From positions 62,001 through 126,000 of the forward strand of contig NZ_RHHQ01000019.1 of NCBI RefSeq assembly GCF_003710825.1: a stretch of DNA of 64,000 bases, in the 5' to 3' direction. Below, in pieces: positions 8,692-15,194 of this stretch. A program made the position numbers and the translations under genes. Every line of letters starts with the position of its first letter. Position 1 is the stretch's first letter. This DNA is from Brevibacillus fluminis (GTDB lineage Bacteria > Bacillota > Bacilli > Brevibacillales > Brevibacillaceae). The notes below the pieces were generated by a model, which saw only the letters and a program-made list of their open reading frames with translations, did no database searches and was not told where the DNA came from.

Positions 8692-8839
8692 TAACCACTC
8701 ACTACCGCCGGGGGAGAGAGCACCAAAAAGTTGGCAAAGTTTCCAGTGGTTGATCAATAGTTAAATATAGGCTTTTGGGACAACATACAGGTAACCCTCA
8801 ATTAACAATAATTTCTCAAGAAAGCGAGGCAACATGACT

Positions 8840-9382
8840 ATGAAGGCAACCGGTATTGTTCGTCGCATCGACGACCTCGGACGAGTGGTGATTCCAAAGG
8901 AAATCCGCCGCACTTTACGCATTCGCGAAGGTGATCCTCTTGAGATTTTTGTCGATCGTGATGGGGAAGTTATTCTGAAAAAGTACTCGCCTATCGGTGA
9001 GTTGGGTGATTTCGCAAAAGAATATGCGGATTCCTTGTACGAAAGCATGAATCATATGGTCCTTATTTCTGACAGAGATACTGTGATCGCTGTTGCTGGG
9101 GCATCCAAGAAGGAATACATGGAAAAAGCTATCGGCAGCATTGTGGAAAAAAGCTTGGAAGAACGCAAAACGCGATTGGAAAAAAACTCAGCCCAATACG
9201 AGATCATTCGCGACTTGAATGAGCAATACTCCTCTTTCGTTATCGCACCGATCGTGGCAGGCGGAGATCCCATCGGTGCGGTCATCTTGATCAACAAAAA
9301 CGAAGCCACGAAAATGGCTGAGCTGGAAATGAAGATGGCGGAAACCGCAGCCGGCTTTTTAGCGAAACAAATGGAGCAATGA
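8840..9382 (+). CDS. spoVT: SpoVT, stage V sporulation regulator
   Basis: An AbrB-family DNA-binding regulator of forespore genes, 180 aa. The N-terminal swapped-hairpin domain (MKATGIVRRIDDLGRVVIPK, first 20 residues) is nearly identical to the B. subtilis protein. It is followed by a GAF-like C-terminal domain (FVIAPIVAGGDPIGAVI). I chose the ATG at 8840 over the ATG at 8834, because GCGAGG lies 10 bases upstream of 8840 and the family begins MKATG. It sits between the foldase and yabM, and it is flanked by terminators, so it is probably monocistronic. Confidence 0.97.
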   Translation: MKATGIVRRIDDLGRVVIPKEIRRTLRIREGDPLEIFVDRDGEVILKKYSPIGELGDFAKEYADSLYESMNHMVLISDRDTVIAVAGASKKEYMEKAIGSIVEKSLEERKTRLEKNSAQYEIIRDLNEQYSSFVIAPIVAGGDPIGAVILINKNEATKMAELEMKMAETAAGFLAKQMEQ

Positions 9383-9387
9383 AGAGG

Positions 9388-9418
9388 CAGCCTCGCAAAA
9401 GAGCGGGGCTGTTTTTTT
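9388..9418 (+). terminator. Terminator after spoVT
   Basis: CAGCCTCGC (9388-9396) pairs with GCGGGGCTG (9403-9411, one G-U pair), followed by seven T. Confidence 0.9.
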
Positions 9419-9510
9419 CGTATATGGGAGACTCGGATCCCCGTCAAAAGAGGCGGAATCATGTTCTCTGGGACCTCGTCATCGGCTACTGGGAGTTTTG
9501 CGTTTGCTTG

Positions 9511-9519
9511 TGGTATAAT
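9511..9519 (+). promoter_or_regulatory. Extended -10 promoter for yabM-mazG-rqcP
   Basis: TGGTATAAT at 9511-9519 is a consensus extended -10 (TGnTATAAT). No good -35 is present 17 bases upstream, which is common for extended -10 promoters. The transcript would run to the terminator at 12980. Confidence 0.6.
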
Positions 9520-9557
9520 GTACGCAGTTTCGGGTTCGAGAGGAGAACGTACATACG

Positions 9558-11192
9558 ATGTCAAGCGAACGAGGTTCCAACCACTTTGTCAAAGGAGCCG
9601 CCATCTTGGGCATTGCCGGGTTATTGTCCAAGCTATTGGGTGCGCTTTACCGCATACCTTATCAGAACATCACGGGTGATATCGGTTTATACGTATACAT
9701 GCAGGTGTACCCGCTGTACACAACGTTGCTGATTTTGGCTACAGCCGGGTTCCCGATCGCTATTTCCAAGATTGTGTCCGAGAGATTAGCCTTGGGAGAT
9801 ACCGACGGTGCGCGCAGAGCCTTTCGCATTGCAAGCGTGTCACTGGTGATACTGGGGCTCTTTTTCTTTTTACTGCTCTATTTAGGAGCGCCGTTGATTG
9901 CGAGAATGATGGGAGACGAGCATTTGACGCTACCGCTAAAGGCCGTCGCGTGGTCGCTGCCGTTCGTGCCGATTGCAGCGATTTTGCGCGGGTATTTCCA
10001 GGGCCAGCAAAATATGATGCCGACCGGCGTGTCGCAAGTAGTGGAGCAGCTGTTTCGGGTCATTTTCATTTTGGCTGCCGCGTATTGGATGATGGCTGCT
10101 TATAATGATGCCTATTTGGCCGGGACGGGCGCGGTATTTGCGGCCCTGCCAGGTGCGCTTGGCGCGATTTTTGTGCTTCTGTTTTACTGGCGCCGTAACA
10201 ATCTGGGCCAAACAAGCAGAGAAAGCGCGGCCGCGCATGTATCGAGCGTACAGACATGGTCCAACCGGGCAATTGTGCGGAGCCTGCTGTTCTATGCACT
10301 GCCGATCTGCTTGGGAGCGTTGGTGCTGCCGCTCATTCCGCTGGTTGACTCCATGACCGTCGTAAACCTGCTACAGTGGAGCGGTACGACCGAAGATTTG
10401 GCAAAGCTGCTCAAGGGAGCTTACGACCGCGGCCAGCCTTTGATTCAATTCGGTACGTTTTTCGCCACATCGCTGTCATTGGCCTTGGTGCCAGCAATCA
10501 GCGAGGCTGTTACAAAAAAGCAAATGCAGGTGATTGTCAAGCGGACGGAGGTGGCGATCCGCCTCACAATGCTGCTCGGGCTGCCGGCTTCATTCGGCCT
10601 GGCGCTTTTGACTGAACCGATCAATATCATGCTGTACGGTGATACGAACGGTAACGAGGCATTGGCCATCCAATCGTTCACCATTTTATTTGCGACGCTG
10701 AGCATTGCCACGTCTGGCATTTTGCAAGGGCTGGGGGAAGTGACGCTGCCTGCCCGCCATCTGTTCATCGGTGTGGTCGTGAAGCTGGTGCTGAATTTGG
10801 CATTAATCCCGCTTTGGGGAATTTCGGGCGCTGCGATGGCGACGGTTTTGGCTTACGCAGTGGCAATGGCTTTGAATATGATGGCGATTCGCCGCCATAT
10901 TGAGATGAAATGGAATGTCCAGCATTTCCTAGTGAAGCCGACAATCGCTGTCTTGGTCATGTCGGTATTGGTCATCGTCGTCGAATGGATCACGACTCAT
11001 TTCTTCGGGGCATTCATCGCAAGCGAGCGGATGCTGTATACGCTAGTTGGCCTATTCGCAGTGGCGACAGGTGGGATCGTGTACGTTGTCGCGTTGATGA
11101 TGACGGGAGGCATTACCGGGGACGATCTGAAGCTGATGCCAAAAGGGCAAAAACTTCATGCGCTATTTGCCAAGCTACGCTTGGTTCGTTGA
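9558..11192 (+). CDS. yabM: SpoVB/MurJ-like polysaccharide flippase (YabM)
   Basis: An integral membrane protein of the MOP (MATE/PST) superfamily, 544 aa with about 14 predicted hydrophobic segments. The N-terminus (FVKGAAILGIAGLLSKLLGA) is typical of SpoVB/YabM proteins that flip lipid-linked cell-wall or polysaccharide precursors. The ATG at 9558 has GAGAGGAG about 12 bases upstream. B. subtilis has yabM at the same place, between spoVT and mazG. The substrate cannot be read from the sequence. Together with mazG and rqcP it probably forms an operon. Confidence 0.88.
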   Translation: MSSERGSNHFVKGAAILGIAGLLSKLLGALYRIPYQNITGDIGLYVYMQVYPLYTTLLILATAGFPIAISKIVSERLALGDTDGARRAFRIASVSLVILGLFFFLLLYLGAPLIARMMGDEHLTLPLKAVAWSLPFVPIAAILRGYFQGQQNMMPTGVSQVVEQLFRVIFILAAAYWMMAAYNDAYLAGTGAVFAALPGALGAIFVLLFYWRRNNLGQTSRESAAAHVSSVQTWSNRAIVRSLLFYALPICLGALVLPLIPLVDSMTVVNLLQWSGTTEDLAKLLKGAYDRGQPLIQFGTFFATSLSLALVPAISEAVTKKQMQVIVKRTEVAIRLTMLLGLPASFGLALLTEPINIMLYGDTNGNEALAIQSFTILFATLSIATSGILQGLGEVTLPARHLFIGVVVKLVLNLALIPLWGISGAAMATVLAYAVAMALNMMAIRRHIEMKWNVQHFLVKPTIAVLVMSVLVIVVEWITTHFFGAFIASERMLYTLVGLFAVATGGIVYVVALMMTGGITGDDLKLMPKGQKLHALFAKLRLVR

Positions 11193-11224
11193 TATAGATA
11201 TTTAGAAAAAGGAGGCATGCCGCA

Positions 11225-12691
11225 ATGGCTGCACGGATTCAAGTATTGGGGTTGGGGGCTGGCGATCTCGAACAGTTACCGCTCGGCATGTATAAACAAA
11301 TAAAAAAAGTGCAAAAGCTGTATGTTCGCACGAAAGAGCATCCGGTCATCGATGAGCTTATCCGCGAAGGTGTACAGGTGGAGTCTTTTGACCATGTGTA
11401 TCTCCAGCACGGAGGATTTGATGAAGTCTATGAGCAAATCAGCCGCGAATTGTTGGACAAGGCGGAGCAGGAGCAAGAAATTTTATACGCGGTTCCAGGT
11501 CATCCCTTGGTTGCGGAACGCACGGTGCAGCTGTTGCTTGAGCAAGCCCGGTCCCAGCAAGTGGAGATTCAGGTGCTGGGTGGTCAAAGCTTTCTTGATC
11601 CGCTGTTTGCACGCTTGGCAATCGACCCGATCGAAGGATTTGCTCTGCTCGACGCCACTCGGCTGACCGCACAACAGATCAATCCTGAGCTACATTCGGT
11701 CATTGCGCAAGTATACGACCAGCTGACAGCTTCGGATGTGAAGCTGACGCTGATGGAAGTGCTGCCGGATGAGCATCCGGTCACAATCGTCACAGCGGTT
11801 GGAGTAGCTGGAATGGAGCATGTCGAAACGGTGCCGCTGTACGAGCTGGATCACCATCAAGGGTTCGGCAATTTGAGCCTCGTTTATGTACAGCCGACTC
11901 AGGCCGATACGGTGCGCAATCGACAATTCGCCCGCCTTCGCGAAATCGTCGCGATTTTGCGCAGTCCGGAAGGTTGCCCGTGGGATCGTGAACAGACGCA
12001 CCAAAGCCTGCGTAAAAACCTCATTGAAGAAAGCTTTGAAGTGCTCGAAGCGATTGACGAGGATGATCCAGATGGGATGTGTGAGGAGCTAGGCGACTTG
12101 CTGCTACAGGTGCTGCTGCATTCGCAGATCGCGGTGGAGAACGGCGATTTTAGCATCGACGATGTCATTTTGGGGCTCAATGAAAAGCTGATTCGACGCC
12201 ATCCGCACGTATTCGGCGAACGCCACGCAGACGATGCGAATGAAGCCTTTGCCACATGGCAGGAGGTAAAAGCAGCTGAAAAGGCGGCGAAAGGCATCGA
12301 TCCACAGGAGCTTTCCCAGCTGCACGGCATTCCGCGTGAGCTTCCTGCACTTATGTACGCGTACAAGCTGCAGAAAAAGGCGGCTGAGGTCGGCTTTGAC
12401 TGGGACAATGTAGCGGATGTCGAGAAGAAGATTGAAGAGGAATATGAGGAAGTGAAGCAAGCGACTGCGGAGGAACGCGCTGGGGAGCTGGGCGACTTAC
12501 TGTTCGCTGTCGTGAATCTGGCACGCTTTTACAAAGTCGATCCTGAAGAAGCGCTCCGGCTGACCAACCGCAAGTTCACGCGCAGGTTTCAATTCATTGA
12601 GAAAAAGCTGAAGGAAACAGGGAAGACATTTTCAGAGTCCAGCTTGCCTGAGCTGGACAAATGGTGGGACGAAGCGAAAGCTACGGAATAA
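11225..12691 (+). CDS. mazG: MazG nucleotide pyrophosphohydrolase fused to SAM methylase domain (YabN)
   Basis: A 488-aa two-domain protein. Residues 1 to about 220 form a tetrapyrrole-methylase-like (SAM) domain beginning IQVLGLGAGDLEQLPLG. Residues about 240 to 485 form a tandem MazG NTP pyrophosphohydrolase domain with GCPWDREQTH, EESFEVLEAI and EELGDLLLQVLLH. The MazG part likely hydrolyses aberrant NTPs. The role of the methylase part is unknown in the family. The RBS is AAGGAGG before the ATG at 11225. It lies 12 bp before rqcP. Confidence 0.95.
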   Translation: MAARIQVLGLGAGDLEQLPLGMYKQIKKVQKLYVRTKEHPVIDELIREGVQVESFDHVYLQHGGFDEVYEQISRELLDKAEQEQEILYAVPGHPLVAERTVQLLLEQARSQQVEIQVLGGQSFLDPLFARLAIDPIEGFALLDATRLTAQQINPELHSVIAQVYDQLTASDVKLTLMEVLPDEHPVTIVTAVGVAGMEHVETVPLYELDHHQGFGNLSLVYVQPTQADTVRNRQFARLREIVAILRSPEGCPWDREQTHQSLRKNLIEESFEVLEAIDEDDPDGMCEELGDLLLQVLLHSQIAVENGDFSIDDVILGLNEKLIRRHPHVFGERHADDANEAFATWQEVKAAEKAAKGIDPQELSQLHGIPRELPALMYAYKLQKKAAEVGFDWDNVADVEKKIEEEYEEVKQATAEERAGELGDLLFAVVNLARFYKVDPEEALRLTNRKFTRRFQFIEKKLKETGKTFSESSLPELDKWWDEAKATE

Positions 12692-12703
12692 GGGGAGATA
12701 AAC

Positions 12704-12997
12704 ATGAGACTCGATAAATTTTTAAAAGTGTCGCGCTTGATCAAACGCCGCACATTGGCGAAGGATGTTTGCGATCAAAGCCGCGTGGAGATTAACGATC
12801 GCCCGGCAAAAGCTTCGAGCAACGTCAAAATCGGGGATACGCTGTCCATTCGTTTTGGTCAAAAACGCGTCATCGTGAAAATCGAGGACATCAAAGAAAA
12901 TCCGCGCAAGGAAGAGGCGGCCTCGCTGTACTGCTTGGTCGGCGAAATTCCGGTGCCGCGCGATGAGAAGGAAGAAGACGACTACCTGAAAGGGTAG
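12704..12997 (+). CDS. rqcP: RqcP, S4-domain ribosome quality-control factor (YabO)
   Basis: A small RNA-binding protein (97 aa) made almost entirely of an S4 domain (MRLDKFLKVSRLIKRRTLAK). In B. subtilis RqcP works with RqcH on obstructed 50S subunits to add C-terminal Ala tails to stalled peptides. The RBS GGGGAG precedes the ATG. It is the last gene before a terminator whose hairpin includes this gene's stop codon. It is slightly longer at the C-terminus than B. subtilis RqcP (about 86 aa). Confidence 0.93.
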   Translation: MRLDKFLKVSRLIKRRTLAKDVCDQSRVEINDRPAKASSNVKIGDTLSIRFGQKRVIVKIEDIKENPRKEEAASLYCLVGEIPVPRDEKEEDDYLKG

Positions 12998-13007
12998 TCT
13001 TTTTTTT
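12980..13007 (+). terminator. Terminator overlapping the end of rqcP
   Basis: GACTACC (12980-12986) and GGTAGTC (12993-12999) form the stem, followed by eight T (13000-13007). The rqcP stop codon at 12995-12997 lies inside the 3' arm. Confidence 0.88.
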
Positions 13008-13012
13008 ACAGA

Positions 13013-13033
13013 TAAGAATTTATAAAATTCTTA
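13013..13033. repeat. AT-rich inverted repeat
   Basis: TAAGAATTT (13013-13021) and AAATTCTTA (13025-13033) are perfect inverted copies three bases apart, just after the rqcP terminator. It could be a protein-binding site or a weak hairpin; nothing further can be said. Confidence 0.5.
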
Positions 13034-13045
13034 TGCAGTATAAGG

Positions 13046-13088
13046 GCAACCGCGACTTAAGCCAAAAGCATGGCGTAGCCAGGTTTTC
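13046..13088 (+). repeat. Dispersed palindromic repeat, copy 1
   Basis: This 43-bp sequence matches the reverse complement of 43998-44040 at 38 of 43 positions by eye. It contains internal inverted repeats (GCCA/TGGC, with AAGCC in the left half) and is intergenic. A weaker relative occurs at 31021-31061. No open frame is associated, so it behaves like a REP/MITE-type element. Confidence 0.7.
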
Positions 13089-13187
13089 TATTGTCAGGTT
13101 CTAATTCGCCCTCTCCATCCATACCTTGTACAAGGGTACGAATTTGTCAGGTGAACGTACGTAAATTTGCGGGTAGGAGGGCTTGGC

Positions 13188-13472
13188 ATGAACGATCATA
13201 CAAGAAGGCCTCGCCACGAGGTTGTCATGATTAATCGCCGCAGCTTGGCGATTTCCGGTGTGAAAAAAGTGGAGAGCTTTGACAACGAGGAGTTCCTGCT
13301 GGAAACGGAAGGCGGATTCCTCACGATTAAGGGGCAAAACCTGCACATGAAAAACTTGAGCTTGGAGACAGGCGAAGTGGCGATCGAGGGGCTTGTCCAT
13401 GAGATGGCGTATTTGGAGCAAGGGCACGGCGGGGACCGGTCCAAAGGATTTTTCGGTAAGCTGTTCAAGTGA
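13188..13472 (+). CDS. yabP: YabP, sporulation protein (spore cortex)
   Basis: A 94-aa protein of the YabP family, required with YabQ for spore cortex formation in B. subtilis, where both are mother-cell (sigma-E) genes. The core is a short beta-rich domain with INRRSLAISGVKKVESFDNE. The ATG at 13188 has TAGGAGG seven bases upstream; the frame also opens at 13167 without a ribosome site. The stop overlaps the yabQ start (GTGA). The 3'-end of rqcP and a terminator lie upstream, so it has its own promoter. I found no convincing sigma-E site. Confidence 0.92.
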   Translation: MNDHTRRPRHEVVMINRRSLAISGVKKVESFDNEEFLLETEGGFLTIKGQNLHMKNLSLETGEVAIEGLVHEMAYLEQGHGGDRSKGFFGKLFK

Positions 13473-14041
13473 GCATCGCCACACAGCTGCAAACCGTCGC
13501 GTTCATGTGTGCCTGCGGCGCCTTGATGGGTACCGGTTTTGATACCTATCAAGTGTTCCGGGGCAAAATCAGCATTCCCCGCTGGCTGATTTTTCTCTTC
13601 GATCTCGCGTTTTGGATCGCAAGTGCAGGCATGGTCTTCATTATTCTTGTGAAGGTGAACGACGGCATTGTTCGGTTTCCGGTCTATCTCGGTGTCATCG
13701 TAGGAGCGTGGCTCTATTTCGTAGTAGGAAGTAAGTATTATATTCAATTCCTACTTGCCGTGATAAGATTTTCTCAGTGGATCTTTAGGCTGATTGTGCG
13801 AATCATAGACATCTTTCTCATCAAACCGATTCAGTTCGTTTATCGACTGATCGTGATGATACTCGGCTTTATCTTAACAATCATTATGACAATCTTGCGG
13901 ATCGTTTGGAAAATTGTCTATTTCCTCCTTTATCCGTTCATCGTCGTATGGCAGAAAATGGCGAAAAGATTGCATGTACCTTTCACTAAATTTTGGCTAC
14001 TATTGAAGCAGTGGATCCACAAGAGGACGAAACGAGAGTAA
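13469..14041 (+). CDS. yabQ: YabQ, spore cortex membrane protein
   Basis: An integral membrane protein of 190 aa with hydrophobic segments near residues 5-22, 42-62, 70-95 and a long hydrophobic stretch at 105-155, ending in a basic tail. YabQ localises to the forespore envelope and is needed for cortex synthesis in B. subtilis. It begins at a GTG that overlaps the yabP stop (GTGA), so it is translationally coupled to yabP. The C-terminal half is unusually rich in Ile/Phe, and its hydrophobic pattern is better conserved than its sequence. Confidence 0.9.
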   Translation: MSIATQLQTVAFMCACGALMGTGFDTYQVFRGKISIPRWLIFLFDLAFWIASAGMVFIILVKVNDGIVRFPVYLGVIVGAWLYFVVGSKYYIQFLLAVIRFSQWIFRLIVRIIDIFLIKPIQFVYRLIVMILGFILTIIMTILRIVWKIVYFLLYPFIVVWQKMAKRLHVPFTKFWLLLKQWIHKRTKRE

Positions 14042-14066
14042 ATTTTAACCAAGGATGGATTAATAG

Positions 14067-14378
14067 ATGAGTAAGAATCAGGCTCCCGCCAATAACAAAG
14101 GGCAAAAGCGCAGAATGCGCATCTTCATGTTTTTTGTGCTGCTTTTTTCAATCTGGACGGGCTATACCGCGTATCTCCAAAGCGGGCTGTTAACGGAAAA
14201 AGAAGAACAGCTGAAACAGCTCCAGGCTGCTTCCGTCGCGGAACAGAAGCTGCAGGCTGAGCTGGCCTATAAGGCAAATCGGCTAAACGACAAAGAGTAC
14301 CTTGCCGAGCTGGCGCGCAAACAGTGGTATTTAACCAAGCCGGGTGAAATCATCTATATCTTGCCTGAGCAAAAATAA
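14067..14378 (+). CDS. divIC: DivIC/FtsB-like septum formation protein
   Basis: A small bitopic division protein, 103 aa. It has a short basic cytoplasmic tail, one membrane helix at about residues 19-36 (RIFMFFVLLFSIWTGYTAY), an extracellular coiled coil (LTEKEEQLKQLQAA) and a conserved C-terminal region (EYLAELARKQWYLTKPGEII). It partners with FtsL and DivIB in the divisome. The ribosome site is poor (AAGGATGG), about 12 bases upstream. Its place between yabQ and yabR is conserved in Bacillus. Confidence 0.93.
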   Translation: MSKNQAPANNKGQKRRMRIFMFFVLLFSIWTGYTAYLQSGLLTEKEEQLKQLQAASVAEQKLQAELAYKANRLNDKEYLAELARKQWYLTKPGEIIYILPEQK

Positions 14379-14398
14379 AAGGAGGAGCAGCGGTCTGA

Positions 14399-14776
14399 AT
14401 GACTGTCCAAATCGGGAGCAAGCTGGAAGGGAAAGTGACGGGCATCACCAAGTTTGGAGCATTTGTGCTATTGCCAGACGGCGTAACCGGTCTCGTTCAT
14501 ATCAGTGAGATTGCTGATACGTATGTCACCGACATTCATCAACATTTGAAAGTCGGCGATACGGTTACGGTGAAAGTGTTGGGTATCCGTGAAGGTAAAG
14601 TGAGCCTTTCCATCAAGAAAGCAGTGGATCAGCCGCGTCCGGCAGCCAAGCCTCCCCGCCAAGCCAAAGAGCGAACTGAAGGCTTTGAAGAGAGGCTGAA
14701 CCGATTTCTGAAAGAAAGTGAAGACCGCCTATCCTCCGTCCGCAAAAACTCGGACAAAAAAGGGCGAGGACGGTAA
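14399..14776 (+). CDS. yabR: S1-domain RNA-binding protein YabR
   Basis: A 125-aa protein with one N-terminal S1 domain (residues about 5-73: GSKLEGKVTGITKFGAFVLL, VKVLGIREGKVSLSIK) and a charged, probably disordered tail rich in Lys/Arg/Glu. It is a likely RNA- or ribosome-binding protein with no assigned reaction. GGAGGAGC lies about 11 bases before the ATG. It ends an operon with divIC and is followed by two terminators; the tRNA genes found here in B. subtilis are absent. Confidence 0.9.
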   Translation: MTVQIGSKLEGKVTGITKFGAFVLLPDGVTGLVHISEIADTYVTDIHQHLKVGDTVTVKVLGIREGKVSLSIKKAVDQPRPAAKPPRQAKERTEGFEERLNRFLKESEDRLSSVRKNSDKKGRGR

Positions 14777-14874
14777 AGAAAATCAAAAAAATCTCTTTTA
14801 AAAAGAGAAGGTCATTTTGGGGCGATGGAGAATATAATAAAGTAAGCCCGTTTCGCTAAGCGCGAATCACCTGA

Positions 14875-14911
14875 TAGTCGACGTTGAACGCCAAACGTCG
14901 GCTATTTTTTT
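14875..14911 (+). terminator. Strong terminator after yabR
   Basis: TAGTCGACGTT (14875-14885) and AACGTCGGCTA (14894-14904) pair with one G-U, followed by seven T. Confidence 0.9.
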
Positions 14912-14971
14912 GTCTACTTTGGAAGAGACAGCATCCAAATTTTGCGCGAGACGATTCGGATCATACGTGAG

Positions 14972-15000
14972 ACCAGCCATTCTAGAGGCTGGTTATTTTT
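14972..15000 (+). terminator. Second terminator before spoIIE
   Basis: ACCAGCC (14972-14978) and GGCTGGT (14987-14993) form a stem followed by TATTTTT. It further isolates spoIIE from upstream transcription. The remaining 15001-15121 stretch holds only the Spo0A-like sites. Confidence 0.7.
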
Positions 15001-15059
15001 ATTGCTTATTCGGTTCCAATCAAGACTGGTGCTGGATGAAGGAGAATAAATGCGCACGT

Positions 15060-15154
15060 ACCGACACGCGCGTAATCGTTGGATAATTTGTCGGACGATT
15101 TTTGGAATACATTTCAATCTTTTGACAAAATTTACAAGCAACCATTCGTATAAT
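15060..15154 (+). promoter_or_regulatory. spoIIE promoter: sigma-A with 21-bp spacer and Spo0A-like boxes
   Basis: TTGACA (15122-15127) and TATAAT (15149-15154) are both perfect sigma-A hexamers but are separated by 21 bases. B. subtilis spoIIE is known for this over-long spacer and depends on phosphorylated Spo0A. Candidate 0A boxes are TTTGTCGGA (15087-15095), an inverted TGTCGGT (15060-15066), and the inverted TTTTGTCAAA overlapping the -35. The -10 covers the in-frame ATG at 15153, ruling it out as the translation start. Confidence 0.88.
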
Positions 15155-15194
15155 GAGTCTCACGCTTAACAAATCCAAAACGGGTGGTGCATGT

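Noticed and set aside
13111..13127. CATACCTT as a sigma-E -10 for yabP
   Set aside because: No matching -35 (ATATT-type) at 13-15 bases upstream.
14850..14865. AAGCCCGTTTCGCTAAGC region as another copy of the dispersed repeat
   Set aside because: Only about 16 matching bases and no continuation; could be chance.
14777..15190. tRNA genes expected between yabR and spoIIE
   Set aside because: B. subtilis carries tRNAs here, but I found no tRNA-like start, T-loop or CCA end; the stretch holds terminators and the spoIIE promoter only.
15153..15194. ATG 15153 as spoIIE start
   Set aside because: It lies inside the -10 hexamer of the promoter and has no ribosome site; 15195 is preceded by GGGTGGTG.
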